DNA from: Sandaracinaceae bacterium
Lineage (GTDB): Bacteria; Myxococcota_A; Polyangia; Polyangiales; Sandaracinaceae
Length of the DNA: 64,000 nucleotides
Direction: 5' to 3'
Assembly: GCA_019637095.1 (NCBI GenBank)
Contig: JAHBWG010000003.1
Location: forward strand, 62,001-126,000
Position 1 is the stretch's first letter, and the number at the start of each line of letters is the position of its first letter. Shown here one piece after another: positions 30,232 through 39,510 of this stretch. Both the position numbers and the translations under genes were made by a program. A model generated the notes under the pieces. It saw only the letters and a list, made by a program, of their open reading frames with translations. It was not told the origin of the DNA and did no database searches.

Positions 30232-31533
30232 TCAGCGCCCTTCGAACGGGCTCGGGAACAGGCCGTACTTCTTCGTGTCGCGCCGGTCGACGATGGTGTC
30301 GCCGGCGACCCCCGCGAGGGCCTGCAGCGCGTAGAGGTCGTCGAGGCGCAGGCTCAGCGTCTGCGCGAGCCGCCAGAGGAACTTGCCGGCGATGATCTGA
30401 TCCGAGCGCATGATGTGGAAGAACGCGTCGCGCTCGAGCGCGAGCATCTGCGAGTCCTTGAGGCAGTGGACGGTGGCCGAGCGAGGGCGGCGGCTCAAGA
30501 GCGCCATCTCGCCGAAGTGGTCACCCGCACGAAGCAACGCGACTTGCGTCCCGCCGCGCGTGACCGCCGCGGCGCCGCGCACGATGACGAACAGCGTCTC
30601 GGCCTCTTCCCCCTCGCGCACGACCACGTCGCCCTTGGCGTAGTCGCGGTGCGAGGAGGCGTTGTTGACCTTCACGAGCTCCTTCATGTCGAGCTCGCTG
30701 AACAGGACGATGTGCCCGAGCGCGGCGAGCTCGGCCGTCACGCGGGTCGCGCGCTCGTCGGCCTGCTTCTCGTCCGAGGCGACCGCGCGGATGAGCAGCG
30801 TCGTGATGTTGTCGGCGCCGCCTCGTTCGTTCGCCGTGTCGATCAGCGCCTTGCAGATCGTCGCGAGGTCCTCGGGGCGGCGCATCGCGTTCGAGAGCTC
30901 GCCGTGGTCCTTCACGTAGCCGTGCAGGCCGTCGGAGCTGAGCAGGAGCGTGTCGCCGGGCAGGATGTCGAACACCAGCGTGTCGACGAGGACGGACGCG
31001 TTCGGGCCGACCGCGCGCGTCACGAGGTTGTGGTGCGGGCTCGCCTCGGCCTGCTCGGGGGTGAGCATCCCGCGGCGGATGGCCTCCTGGATGAACGTGT
31101 GGTCCTCGCTGAGCTGGTAGACCGCGCCGGCGCGGGAGAGGTAGAGGCGCGAGTCCCCGACGTGCCCCATGATCCCCTTGCCGCCCAGGACGAGCAGACC
31201 GACGCAGGTCGTGCCCATCCCGCGCTTGCTCTTGTCGTTGCGGCCGATGTCGTAGATGGCCGCCGAGGCCGCCTGGATCGCCTGGCGGAAGTACGTGGCC
31301 GCCTCGTCGGGCGACGCCTTGCCCGCCGCGACGGCGCGCAGGAGATCACGCCGCTGGAGGAGGTAGCTGCGCACGGTGTCCGCCGCGGTCTTGGAGGCGA
31401 TGTCGCCCGCGGCGTGCCCCCCCATTCCGTCGCAGACGAGGTAGAGGCCGAGCTCCGGGTCGACGAGGAAGTGATCCTCGTTGTGCTTGCGGACACTGCC
31501 GACGTCGCTGGCCCCTTGCGCGATGACGTTCAT
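30232..31533 (-). CDS. PP2C phosphatase fused to a cyclic nucleotide-binding domain
   Basis: The 433-residue protein has an N-terminal PP2C Ser/Thr phosphatase (about 1-250) with metal-binding Asp motifs (NEDHFLVD, VCDGMGGH, GHVGDSRLYL and ADNITTLLI). A C-terminal CNBD (about 280-395) has the phosphate-binding cassette FGEMALLSRRPRSATV. It probably dephosphorylates Ser/Thr-kinase targets under cyclic nucleotide control, or the CNBD may be structural. The membrane adenylyl cyclase lies 800 bases away on the other strand and could supply the ligand. Confidence 0.93.
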   Translation of the reverse strand: MNVIAQGASDVGSVRKHNEDHFLVDPELGLYLVCDGMGGHAAGDIASKTAADTVRSYLLQRRDLLRAVAAGKASPDEAATYFRQAIQAASAAIYDIGRNDKSKRGMGTTCVGLLVLGGKGIMGHVGDSRLYLSRAGAVYQLSEDHTFIQEAIRRGMLTPEQAEASPHHNLVTRAVGPNASVLVDTLVFDILPGDTLLLSSDGLHGYVKDHGELSNAMRRPEDLATICKALIDTANERGGADNITTLLIRAVASDEKQADERATRVTAELAALGHIVLFSELDMKELVKVNNASSHRDYAKGDVVVREGEEAETLFVIVRGAAAVTRGGTQVALLRAGDHFGEMALLSRRPRSATVHCLKDSQMLALERDAFFHIMRSDQIIAGKFLWRLAQTLSLRLDDLYALQALAGVAGDTIVDRRDTKKYGLFPSPFEGR

Positions 31534-31588
31534 CGCGGCGAGATTGCCCGAAGCCCGTCGCGCTGAGAAGCCGTCGCGCCCAGAAGCG

Positions 31589-32242
<654 letters not shown>

Positions 32243-32331
32243 GGGGCGAGTCTTTCGCCGCGCCGCCCGAGACGCAAGCGCGCCGGCGCCGGCCTGCAAC
32301 CGATCGCGCGCGCTGGTACCCTCGCGCTCCG

Positions 32332-33678
32332 TTGAGCCACGGCGACGAGAGGCCCTCGAGGGTCGCACCGCGCGGATCGCCGGACGCCGGCCACGGCGCG
32401 GAGCCCGAGCTCACGTGGTTCGGCGCGCTCCGCGACCCGGGACGCGAGCGCGAGCTGCGCGCCTCCCGCTTCGAGAACGAGCTCCGCCGGACCCTGCGCA
32501 TCTCCGCCTGGGCGGCCGCCCTCATCTACCTCCTCTTCGGCGCGCTCGACGCGCTCGTCGTCCCCGACGTCCTGTCGCTGGCGTGGACGCTCCGCTACGG
32601 CGTCGCGGCGCCGGTCGCGATCGCGCTCGCCATCCTCGCCTCGACCCGCTACGCGGAGCGGGCGCTGATCCCGATCGGCGTCCTGCACAGCCTCCTCGGG
32701 CCCGCGCTCTTTCTCACCGTGGGCGAGCTCGCCGCGGACCCGGGCGGCCTGCTCTACACGCTGTGGGGCGCGGTGCTCTTCCCGCTGCTGGTCCCGCAGC
32801 TCACGCGCCTGGGCGTCGTGCCGAGCCTCGTCGTCGGCGCGCTCGTCCTGGGCTACCTCATCCTGCTCGACGCGCTCGTGACCCCCCGCCCGCTGGAGGA
32901 GCGGGTGTTCGTCGTCCTCTTCTTCGTGGTCGGCTGCGGCTTCGGCGCGTGGGCCACCTACCAGGCGGAAGTCGCCGCCCGCCGGAGCTTCCACAAGGAG
33001 AAGATCATCGAGTGGCAGCTCGACGAGCTCGCGCGCGAGCGAGAGACGTCGGAGCGGCTGCTGTTGAACGTGCTCCCGGCGTCGATCGCCGCGCGCCTGC
33101 GCTCGAACGACGGCACCATCGCCGACCGCTTCGACGAGGTCACCGTCCTGTTCGCGGACCTCGCCGGCTTCACCCGCTACACCACGCGCGTCGCGCCGGA
33201 GGCCCTGGTCGCGCAGCTCGACACGATCTTCTCGCGCTTCGACGCGATCGCCGATGAGCTCGGGCTCGAGAAGATCAAGACCATCGGGGACGCGTACATG
33301 GTGGCCGCCGGGCTGCCGGAGCCGCACCCCGACGGCCCCGGCGCGATGGCGCAGATGGCGTTGCGCATGCTCGACGCGCTCGCCGAGCTCGCTCCGGAGG
33401 CGGGTGAGCGCCTCTCGCTGCGCGTGGGGATCCACACCGGCCCCGCGATCGCGGGGGTCATCGGCCGGCGCAAGTTCATCTACGATCTCTGGGGCGACAC
33501 CGTGAACACCGCGAGCCGCATGGAGTCGCACGGCGAGCCGGGCCGGATCCAGGTCTCCGAGGCGACCGCGTCGCGCCTGCGCGACCGCTACGCGCTCGAG
33601 CCCCGCGGGCCGATCGAGCTGCGAGGCAGGGGCCGCGTCGAGGCCTTCTGGCTCATGGGAGCGAAGCCCGCCCCGTGA
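32332..33678 (+). CDS. Membrane-bound class III adenylyl cyclase
   Basis: The 448-residue protein has about six transmembrane helices (60-205) followed by a linker helix and a cyclase catalytic domain (260-440). It contains VTVLFADLAGFT (metal Asp), KTIGDAYMVA (substrate Lys and metal Asp) and FIYDLWGDTVNTASRM (Asp at the base-recognition position, transition-state Asn and Arg). This pattern indicates ATP as substrate, giving cAMP. The only fitting start is TTG at 32332. Its stop overlaps the GTG of the TonB receptor gene (GTGA). Confidence 0.9.
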   Translation: MSHGDERPSRVAPRGSPDAGHGAEPELTWFGALRDPGRERELRASRFENELRRTLRISAWAAALIYLLFGALDALVVPDVLSLAWTLRYGVAAPVAIALAILASTRYAERALIPIGVLHSLLGPALFLTVGELAADPGGLLYTLWGAVLFPLLVPQLTRLGVVPSLVVGALVLGYLILLDALVTPRPLEERVFVVLFFVVGCGFGAWATYQAEVAARRSFHKEKIIEWQLDELARERETSERLLLNVLPASIAARLRSNDGTIADRFDEVTVLFADLAGFTRYTTRVAPEALVAQLDTIFSRFDAIADELGLEKIKTIGDAYMVAAGLPEPHPDGPGAMAQMALRMLDALAELAPEAGERLSLRVGIHTGPAIAGVIGRRKFIYDLWGDTVNTASRMESHGEPGRIQVSEATASRLRDRYALEPRGPIELRGRGRVEAFWLMGAKPAP

Positions 33679-35882
33679 GGCGCGTGACCGCCGCGCTCGC
33701 GCTCGCCGCGCTCGCGCTCGCCGCGCTCGCCGCGCCCGCCGCCGCGCAGCCCGAGGAGGCAGCCGGCGAGGAGCTCGGCGTCGAGGCGCGCCTCGCCGCG
33801 CCCGACGATCCGACCGCGGACCGCGCGCGCACGACGGTGAGCCGCGACGAGATCGAGGAGTCGCTCCCGCGCTCCGCGCCGGACGCGCTGCGCGCAGTGC
33901 CCGGCGTGAGCGTGCAGCAGACCTCGCACGGTCAGGCGAGCCCCTACCTGCGCGGGCTGACGGGGCAACGCGTCGTGCACCTCTTCGATGGGATCCGCCT
34001 CAACACGGGGATCTACCGCCAGGGCCCGAACCAGTACTTCTTCACCGTCGACTCGCTCACGCTCGAGCGGCTCGAGGTGGTGCGCGGGAGCGCGTCGACG
34101 GTGTGGGGCGCGGACGCGCTCGGCGGCGCGATCCTCGCGGTGCCGCGCGAGCGCCGCCCCAACGCGAGCCTCGACGGCGTGTACTTCGAGCCCGCGCTGA
34201 CCACGCGCTTCCGCTCGGCGGACCTCGAGTGGGGCGGGCGCGCGGAGCTCGGCGCGGATCTCGGCGATCGCGTCTCGTTCCTCGGCGGCGTCGCGTTCCG
34301 ATCCGTCTCCCCGCTCGCGAGCGGCGGCGTGGTCGGCAGCCCGATCGACGGGCGGCGCGCGCTCGTCCCGCGCTTCACCGAGGAGCTCGAGGGGCGCCCG
34401 ATGGACGAGTGGCGCACGCAGGTCGGCACCGGCTTCGAGGAGCTCACCTTCGACGGCCGCCTCGTCTACCGCATCGCGCCGCGCCTGCGCCTCGTCGGCG
34501 CGCTCTACGGCTACCGGCAAGCGAACGCGCCGCGCACCGATCAGTGCCCGCCGCCGGAGGCGCCCGCGGACGAGTGCTCGACGGTGCGAGAGCAGTTCCG
34601 CACGCTGGGCTACGTGGCGCTGCGCGGCGACGCCGGCCGCGAGATCCAGGACCTCGACGTGAACGTGAGCTTCCAACGGCACCACGAGCGCCGCGACACG
34701 GTGCGTCCGCGCTCGAACGTGCGCTTCGACTGGATCGACGACGTCGACACCTACGGCTTCGCCGCGCGCGCGGCCACGCCGGTGGCGCACCTCGGCGACG
34801 AGGCCTGGCTGCGCCTGCGCTACGGCTTCGACGCCTACCGCGATCAGGTCGGCTCGCAGGCCTGGCAGACGCTCACCGACCTCGACCTCGTGCTGCCGCT
34901 CTCGCGCGGGCAGTACGCGGACCGCTCCACGTACGCGACGCTCGGAACGCACCTGACGCTCGAGGCGCAGCCGGTGCGCGGCCTGATCCTGCGCAGCGGC
35001 GGCCGCTTCGGCCTCGTGGGCGTGCGCGCGTCGGGCGACGCGGAGTCCGGCACGCGCGCCGTGCGCGACGACTTCGGCGTCGGCGTCGGCCGGCTCGGCG
35101 CAGAGATCCGGCCGAGCCGCGAGCTCGCCGTGCTCGTGTCGGTCGACCAGGGCTTCCGCGCGCCGAACCTCGACGATCTCACCTCGCGGCAGCAGACGGG
35201 GCCGGGCTTCCAGTTCGAGAACCCGGAGCTGCGCCCCGAGCGCTCGACGAGCTTCGATCTCGGCCTGCAACTTCGCTTGCCATCGATCAGCATCGACGCG
35301 CACGCGTTCGCGCTCTTGATCGAGGACGGGATCGTGCGCGCCCTGCGGACCGCGGACGACTGCCCGCCGAGCACGCCGGCGTGCCGCGCCTCGCGGGTCC
35401 ACCTGCAGCTCGTGAACGCCCGCGGGCTCGGGACGATGTTCGGCGCGGAGGGTGGCGTGACCCTGCACCTGCCCGAGGGCGTGACCGCGCGCGCGACGGT
35501 GGCGTACGCGTGGGGCGAGGAGCCCGATCCGGGCGACGCGGGGCGCGTGCCGATGTCGCGCGTGCCGCCGCTGATGGGCACCGTCGAGGGCCGCTGGCGC
35601 CACGCGGAGACGGGGATCTACGCCGGCGCGATCCTGCGCTGGGCCGCGACGCAGGACCGGCTCGCGCCGAGCGACGTGGCGGACGCGCGCATCCCGCTCG
35701 GCGGCACGCCCGGCTGGGCGACGGTCGACCTCGCGGGCGGGTGGCGGCTCGACGATCACGTCCTCTTGAGCCTGGTCGTCGAGAACCTCTTCGACGTCGC
35801 GTATCGGATCCACGGCTCGAGCATCAACGCGCCCGGCGTCGGCGTGATGGCCGCCGCCACGGTTCGGCTCTGGCCGTTCTGA
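33675..35882 (+). CDS. TonB-dependent outer membrane receptor
   Basis: The 735-residue product has a signal peptide ending at AAAQ, a plug domain (residues 50-160, with DALRAVPGVSVQQTS, VVHLFDGIRLNT and RLEVVRGSASTVWGADALGG) and a C-terminal beta-barrel closing with the aromatic WPF. It probably imports a siderophore or another large substrate across the outer membrane. GTG at 33675 overlaps the adenylyl cyclase stop, so the two may be co-translated. A Fur-box-like site lies right behind the gene. Confidence 0.93.
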   Translation: MRRVTAALALAALALAALAAPAAAQPEEAAGEELGVEARLAAPDDPTADRARTTVSRDEIEESLPRSAPDALRAVPGVSVQQTSHGQASPYLRGLTGQRVVHLFDGIRLNTGIYRQGPNQYFFTVDSLTLERLEVVRGSASTVWGADALGGAILAVPRERRPNASLDGVYFEPALTTRFRSADLEWGGRAELGADLGDRVSFLGGVAFRSVSPLASGGVVGSPIDGRRALVPRFTEELEGRPMDEWRTQVGTGFEELTFDGRLVYRIAPRLRLVGALYGYRQANAPRTDQCPPPEAPADECSTVREQFRTLGYVALRGDAGREIQDLDVNVSFQRHHERRDTVRPRSNVRFDWIDDVDTYGFAARAATPVAHLGDEAWLRLRYGFDAYRDQVGSQAWQTLTDLDLVLPLSRGQYADRSTYATLGTHLTLEAQPVRGLILRSGGRFGLVGVRASGDAESGTRAVRDDFGVGVGRLGAEIRPSRELAVLVSVDQGFRAPNLDDLTSRQQTGPGFQFENPELRPERSTSFDLGLQLRLPSISIDAHAFALLIEDGIVRALRTADDCPPSTPACRASRVHLQLVNARGLGTMFGAEGGVTLHLPEGVTARATVAYAWGEEPDPGDAGRVPMSRVPPLMGTVEGRWRHAETGIYAGAILRWAATQDRLAPSDVADARIPLGGTPGWATVDLAGGWRLDDHVLLSLVVENLFDVAYRIHGSSINAPGVGVMAAATVRLWPF

Positions 35883-35894
35883 GCGCCCTCGCAT

Positions 35895-35919
35895 AGAATG
35901 AGAATCGATGTCATTCTCA
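35895..35919. promoter_or_regulatory. Fur-box-like inverted repeat over the start of a lipoprotein gene
   Basis: AGAATGA (35895-35901) pairs with TCATTCT (35911-35917), and TGAGAAT (35899-35905) pairs with ATTCTCA (35913-35919). The overlapping repeats with GAATGAGAAT units resemble a Fur box. A possible -10 (TAGAAT, 35894-35899) is embedded and the ATG at 35908 lies in the site, so the transcript could be almost leaderless. The A/T-rich block stands out from its surroundings. Confidence 0.55.
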
Positions 35920-37080
35920 AGCTCTCGGTTCGCTCCTCTTCTGGCGATCGGCGCGCTGTGGGTCGCGTCCCTCACGGCTTGCGAGACCCCGCCGCCGGGC
36001 GGCGACGGCGGCCTCGGCGACTCCGGAGCGGCCAGCGACGCGGGCCCGAGCACCGACGGCGGCGATCGGGTCGACGGCGGCGGCGAGGGCGCGCGGTGCG
36101 AGGGGCTCGCCGCCGACCCGCCGGCGACGGAGTGCGCGCCCGCCGCGACGGACTACGCGCCGGGCGCCGGGACGTGGCCCGCGTGCGTCTCGGACGCAGG
36201 CGAGTATGTCCGCATCCAGCCCGGCGTCAGCTCGATCGCGCGGGTGATGGCCTACGAAGAGATCCGCGCGCTGCTCTTCGATCCGCGCCGTGACCCGAGC
36301 CCGATGCAGTTCCTCGACGCGCGCCTGATCTACCAGCGCGACGAGGGCCTCGACTCGCGCGTGGTGCGCCGGTACGACCCGCACTACGCCGTCCCCGACG
36401 GCACCGACTGCGCGATCGACGGCGTCCCGGAGGCCCACCCGGACTACTGCGTCGGGCCCGCGCGCCTGGGGCCCCTCTTGCTCGCGTCGTTCGCGGCGGG
36501 GATCTCCGGTGACGCCGCGGAGCCGGCGCGCGCGCACGCCGCGCGGATCGAGGCGGCGCTGCTCTGGTTCCTCGCCGTCTCGACGTACAAGGAGACGCTC
36601 ACCTGCACGACGACCGCGCGCGACTGCGACTCCGGGTACGCGTACTACGCGGGCGGCGAGCCGGCGCGCGGCGGGATCGGGCTCGCGGGCGAGGTCGCGC
36701 GGGTGAACGCCGCCGCCCACGATCGCGCGTGGGATGGGCTGCTCGCGGTGCGCTGCTGGCGCGATCTCGATCCGGCCGACACGGCGACCGATACGGCGCT
36801 GCGCGATCGGGCGCGCGAGCAGCTCGACCGCGCAGTCGTCGAGGGCGTCGCGGCGATCCTGCGCGACCGGCTCACGCGCGCGTGTGCCGCGGGCGCCGCG
36901 GAGCTCGCCTACCACTGGGCGTTCGCGAAGACCCTCGCGCCGCTCTTCGACCGCGCGGTCCGCGCGCGCGACGCCAGCGCGGCAGACGCGCTGGCCGCAG
37001 CGCTCGCGCCGAGCACGGCCGCCGACGCGGACGTCGCCGCCGCCGTCGCGGCGATCGACGCCGCGTTCGACTGTCGTTGA
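35908..37080 (+). CDS. Iron-regulated-type lipoprotein beside the TonB receptor
   Basis: This 390-residue lipoprotein has a signal peptide with a lipobox (SLTAC, Cys about 25), then a Gly/Asp-rich linker and a large helical domain with several Cys. No family is certain; position and a Fur-like site over its start suggest a partner in metal uptake with the TonB receptor. ATG at 35908 is only 25 bases after the receptor stop. It converges with the LysM-M23 gene. Confidence 0.75.
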   Translation: MSFSSSRFAPLLAIGALWVASLTACETPPPGGDGGLGDSGAASDAGPSTDGGDRVDGGGEGARCEGLAADPPATECAPAATDYAPGAGTWPACVSDAGEYVRIQPGVSSIARVMAYEEIRALLFDPRRDPSPMQFLDARLIYQRDEGLDSRVVRRYDPHYAVPDGTDCAIDGVPEAHPDYCVGPARLGPLLLASFAAGISGDAAEPARAHAARIEAALLWFLAVSTYKETLTCTTTARDCDSGYAYYAGGEPARGGIGLAGEVARVNAAAHDRAWDGLLAVRCWRDLDPADTATDTALRDRAREQLDRAVVEGVAAILRDRLTRACAAGAAELAYHWAFAKTLAPLFDRAVRARDASAADALAAALAPSTAADADVAAAVAAIDAAFDCR

Positions 37081-37088
37081 GCCTCGCG

Positions 37089-38213
37089 TCAGCGCGCGCG
37101 GCCGCGGCGGCGGTGCTCGCGCGCGTACCCGGGGTGCCGGCGGTCGTCGCGCGCGAGGCACTGCACCGCGGCGGGCCGGCGCTCTCCGTCCCAGACCGCC
37201 TCCGGGCCCTCGGGCTCGGTCCCGTTCGCGCGCACGATCCGCGGCGAGAAGAGCGGCGTCGGGTCGCAGTGGCGTCCCTCGTAGACGAGGATGAAGTGGA
37301 CGTGCGGGCCGCGCGCGAAGCCGGTCTGTCCGACCTCGGCGATCGCCTGGCCGCGCTCGACGAGCTGGCCCGGCACGACGAGGTTCACGCGGTTGTGCGC
37401 GTAGGCGGTCACCCAACCCGTCGGGTGCACGATCATCACGATGTTGCCGTAGCCGCGCACCTCGTGGCCCGCGTACGCGACGAGCCCGCGCTCCGAGGCG
37501 CGCACCGTGGTCCGCTCCGGCGCGCCGATGTCGACCGCGAGGTGGTAGCCGCCCGCGCCCGAGCCCCAGCCGCGGAGGTAGCGGCCTCCGTCGACGGGCA
37601 TGAGGAGCGTCCCCTCGATCCCGTCGAGCGCGCCGGCCGCGGTGACCCACGCCGGGTCCGGCGTCTCTCGCAAGAGACGTTGCGCCACGCGCTCGCCGCC
37701 GACGCCGAGCGCCTGCGCCTGCTCCGCCGCCGGCGCCGCGATCTCGGTCTCCGGCGTCGGGTCGGCGACGGTCACGGGGTTGCCCTGCGTGGTGATCGCG
37801 CGCAGCGCCGCGCCGCTCTGTCCAGGCGCCGGGATGAGGAGCTCCGCGCCGGGTCGCAGCGAGTGGCCCTGCATGCGGTTGGCGGCGCGGATATCGTCGA
37901 CGCTCACGCGGTAGCGGCGGGCGATGCGAGTCAGCGTGTCTCCTTCGCGCACGCGATGGCGGCGCCCGCGCCCGTCGGCCCAGCGGCCGCGGCCCGGCGG
38001 GCCCGGGATCGTGAGCTGCGCTCCCTCCCGCACGCGGGTGCTGCGCAGCCGGTTGGCCTCTTGGAGCGCCTCGACGGTGACGCCGTGACGGCGCGCGATC
38101 CGCAGGAGGCTGTCGCCGGGGCGCACGACGTACGTTCGCTGCTGCGCGCTCCCGGCGGAGGCCGCGCACCACACTGCGGCGGCCGCGAGGAACGCTCGGA
38201 GGGCACTCGACAT
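37089..38213 (-). CDS. LysM-domain M23 family metallopeptidase
   Basis: The 374-residue secreted protein has a signal peptide, two LysM peptidoglycan-binding domains (about 27-70 and 85-128) and a C-terminal M23/LytM domain. The domain keeps the zinc ligands in YHLAVDIG (HxxxD) and GPHVHF (HxH), so it is probably an active peptidoglycan endopeptidase rather than a degenerate activator. The last 60 residues are basic and lack a clear motif. Start ATG at 38213. Confidence 0.92.
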   Translation of the reverse strand: MSSALRAFLAAAAVWCAASAGSAQQRTYVVRPGDSLLRIARRHGVTVEALQEANRLRSTRVREGAQLTIPGPPGRGRWADGRGRRHRVREGDTLTRIARRYRVSVDDIRAANRMQGHSLRPGAELLIPAPGQSGAALRAITTQGNPVTVADPTPETEIAAPAAEQAQALGVGGERVAQRLLRETPDPAWVTAAGALDGIEGTLLMPVDGGRYLRGWGSGAGGYHLAVDIGAPERTTVRASERGLVAYAGHEVRGYGNIVMIVHPTGWVTAYAHNRVNLVVPGQLVERGQAIAEVGQTGFARGPHVHFILVYEGRHCDPTPLFSPRIVRANGTEPEGPEAVWDGERRPAAVQCLARDDRRHPGYAREHRRRGRAR

Positions 38214-38326
38214 CGCGGCTCCGAACCTGACGCCGCGCGCGCGTGCCCGCAAGCGCAGCGCCCCGGACGGCTCGCGTACGGTCGACGCTCGGGCGCCCAC
38301 GCGCTCGCGCGCGCTCCGAGGCCAGC

Positions 38327-39445
38327 TCACCCTCGGCGGGGCGCGCGGTTGTCGCGGCTCGCCTCCGCGGGCGCGCCGCAGTGCGGGCAGCTCAAGAGCT
38401 CCATCGCGAACGGCCCCTGGCAGTACGTGCAGAAGATGCGGCCCGCGATGCTGTTCGGGTCGACGAGCTGCATCTCCGGGTAGTTCTGCTCGAGCTCCGC
38501 CGTGCTCATGCGGTCGTTCTCTTCCGAGGGCGACCACACGACCTCGAGCGCGCCGAGCTGATCGGCGGTGAGGGCGGCGCGGTTGTCGAGCGCGGCGCGG
38601 AGCTGGTTCGCGTCCGCGCCCTGCATCGGCTGGAGCGCCCGGTACGCCGCGACGATCACGCTCACGACGACGGTGCCCTCGCCCTCGTTCTTGTGCGCCT
38701 GCATCGGCCCCGCGTCCTGTTGCTGGACGCCGCCGCCCCAGCCCGCGCGCACGGTCTCCTTCTGGAAGCGCGAGCGCTGCGACATCGCGATCTGGCGGAA
38801 CTGCTGCTCGGCCGACTGCGGCGCGATGGGCCCGAACGACTCCTGCGAGACGTAGAGCCAGCTCATCTCCGCGCGGCGCAGCGCGAGCACCGTCTCGCGC
38901 AGGAGGTTCGCGAGCCCCTGCGGCGAGGAGGTGTCGCCGCTCTGCGCGAGACGTGTCAACGTCGCTTGCACATCACGCCTCGCGCGCCAGTCGATGCCGA
39001 TGCTCAGGCGAGAGACGTACATCGCGTCGGGGCCGTGGTAGGCGGCCGGCCCGGGCGGCGCGCCGGGCGCGGCCGCCGCGCCGCCGCCCTTCTTCTTGAA
39101 GAGGTTGGCGACGATCACGAGCCCGACGATGCCGCCGATGAACAGGAAGCAGCAGAGCCCGCCCATGAGGCCGCCGCCCCCGCCCCCGCCGCCGCCGGAC
39201 GACGAGTAGCCGCCGGAGCTGCTCGAGCCGCCCCAGCTCGAGCTCGAGCTCGAGCCGCCGCCCCAGCTCCCGCTCGAGCCGCTCGAGCCGCCGCCCCAGC
39301 TCCCGCTCGAGCCGCTCGACTCGCTCGAGCGCCCGAAGCTGCCGCCGCCGAAGCTGCCGCCCGAAGACTGGGCCACCGCGTCGCCGCCGACGAGGAGCAG
39401 CGACAACAGGACCGCGAACAGGACCGTCCACACCCTCGCGTTCAT
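38327..39445 (-). CDS. DUF1517-type membrane protein with zinc ribbon
   Basis: The 372-residue protein has a signal peptide, a Gly/Ser-rich stretch with repeated 11-residue units (39257-39322), one membrane helix after poly-Gly, then a domain resembling DUF1517 (LSIGIDWRARRDVQATLTRL). A C-terminal zinc-ribbon-like CTYC and CPHC pair follows. Membrane-anchored, function unknown; DUF1517 proteins occur in cyanobacteria, plastids and various bacteria. Start ATG at 39445. Confidence 0.8.
   Translation of the reverse strand: MNARVWTVLFAVLLSLLLVGGDAVAQSSGGSFGGGSFGRSSESSGSSGSWGGGSSGSSGSWGGGSSSSSSWGGSSSSGGYSSSGGGGGGGGGLMGGLCCFLFIGGIVGLVIVANLFKKKGGGAAAAPGAPPGPAAYHGPDAMYVSRLSIGIDWRARRDVQATLTRLAQSGDTSSPQGLANLLRETVLALRRAEMSWLYVSQESFGPIAPQSAEQQFRQIAMSQRSRFQKETVRAGWGGGVQQQDAGPMQAHKNEGEGTVVVSVIVAAYRALQPMQGADANQLRAALDNRAALTADQLGALEVVWSPSEENDRMSTAELEQNYPEMQLVDPNSIAGRIFCTYCQGPFAMELLSCPHCGAPAEASRDNRAPRRG
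39257..39322. repeat. 33-bp tandem repeat encoding Gly/Ser units
   Basis: Two copies of a 33-base unit encode GSSGSWGGGSS, followed by diverged Ser-rich copies. The repeat is inside the DUF1517-type gene. Confidence 0.6.
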
Positions 39446-39510
39446 GAGCGCGAGTATGCCTCGCTTCGCGCGCACCCGAGCCGCGATTCTCCGCGGCTCG
39501 GGGCGACGCG

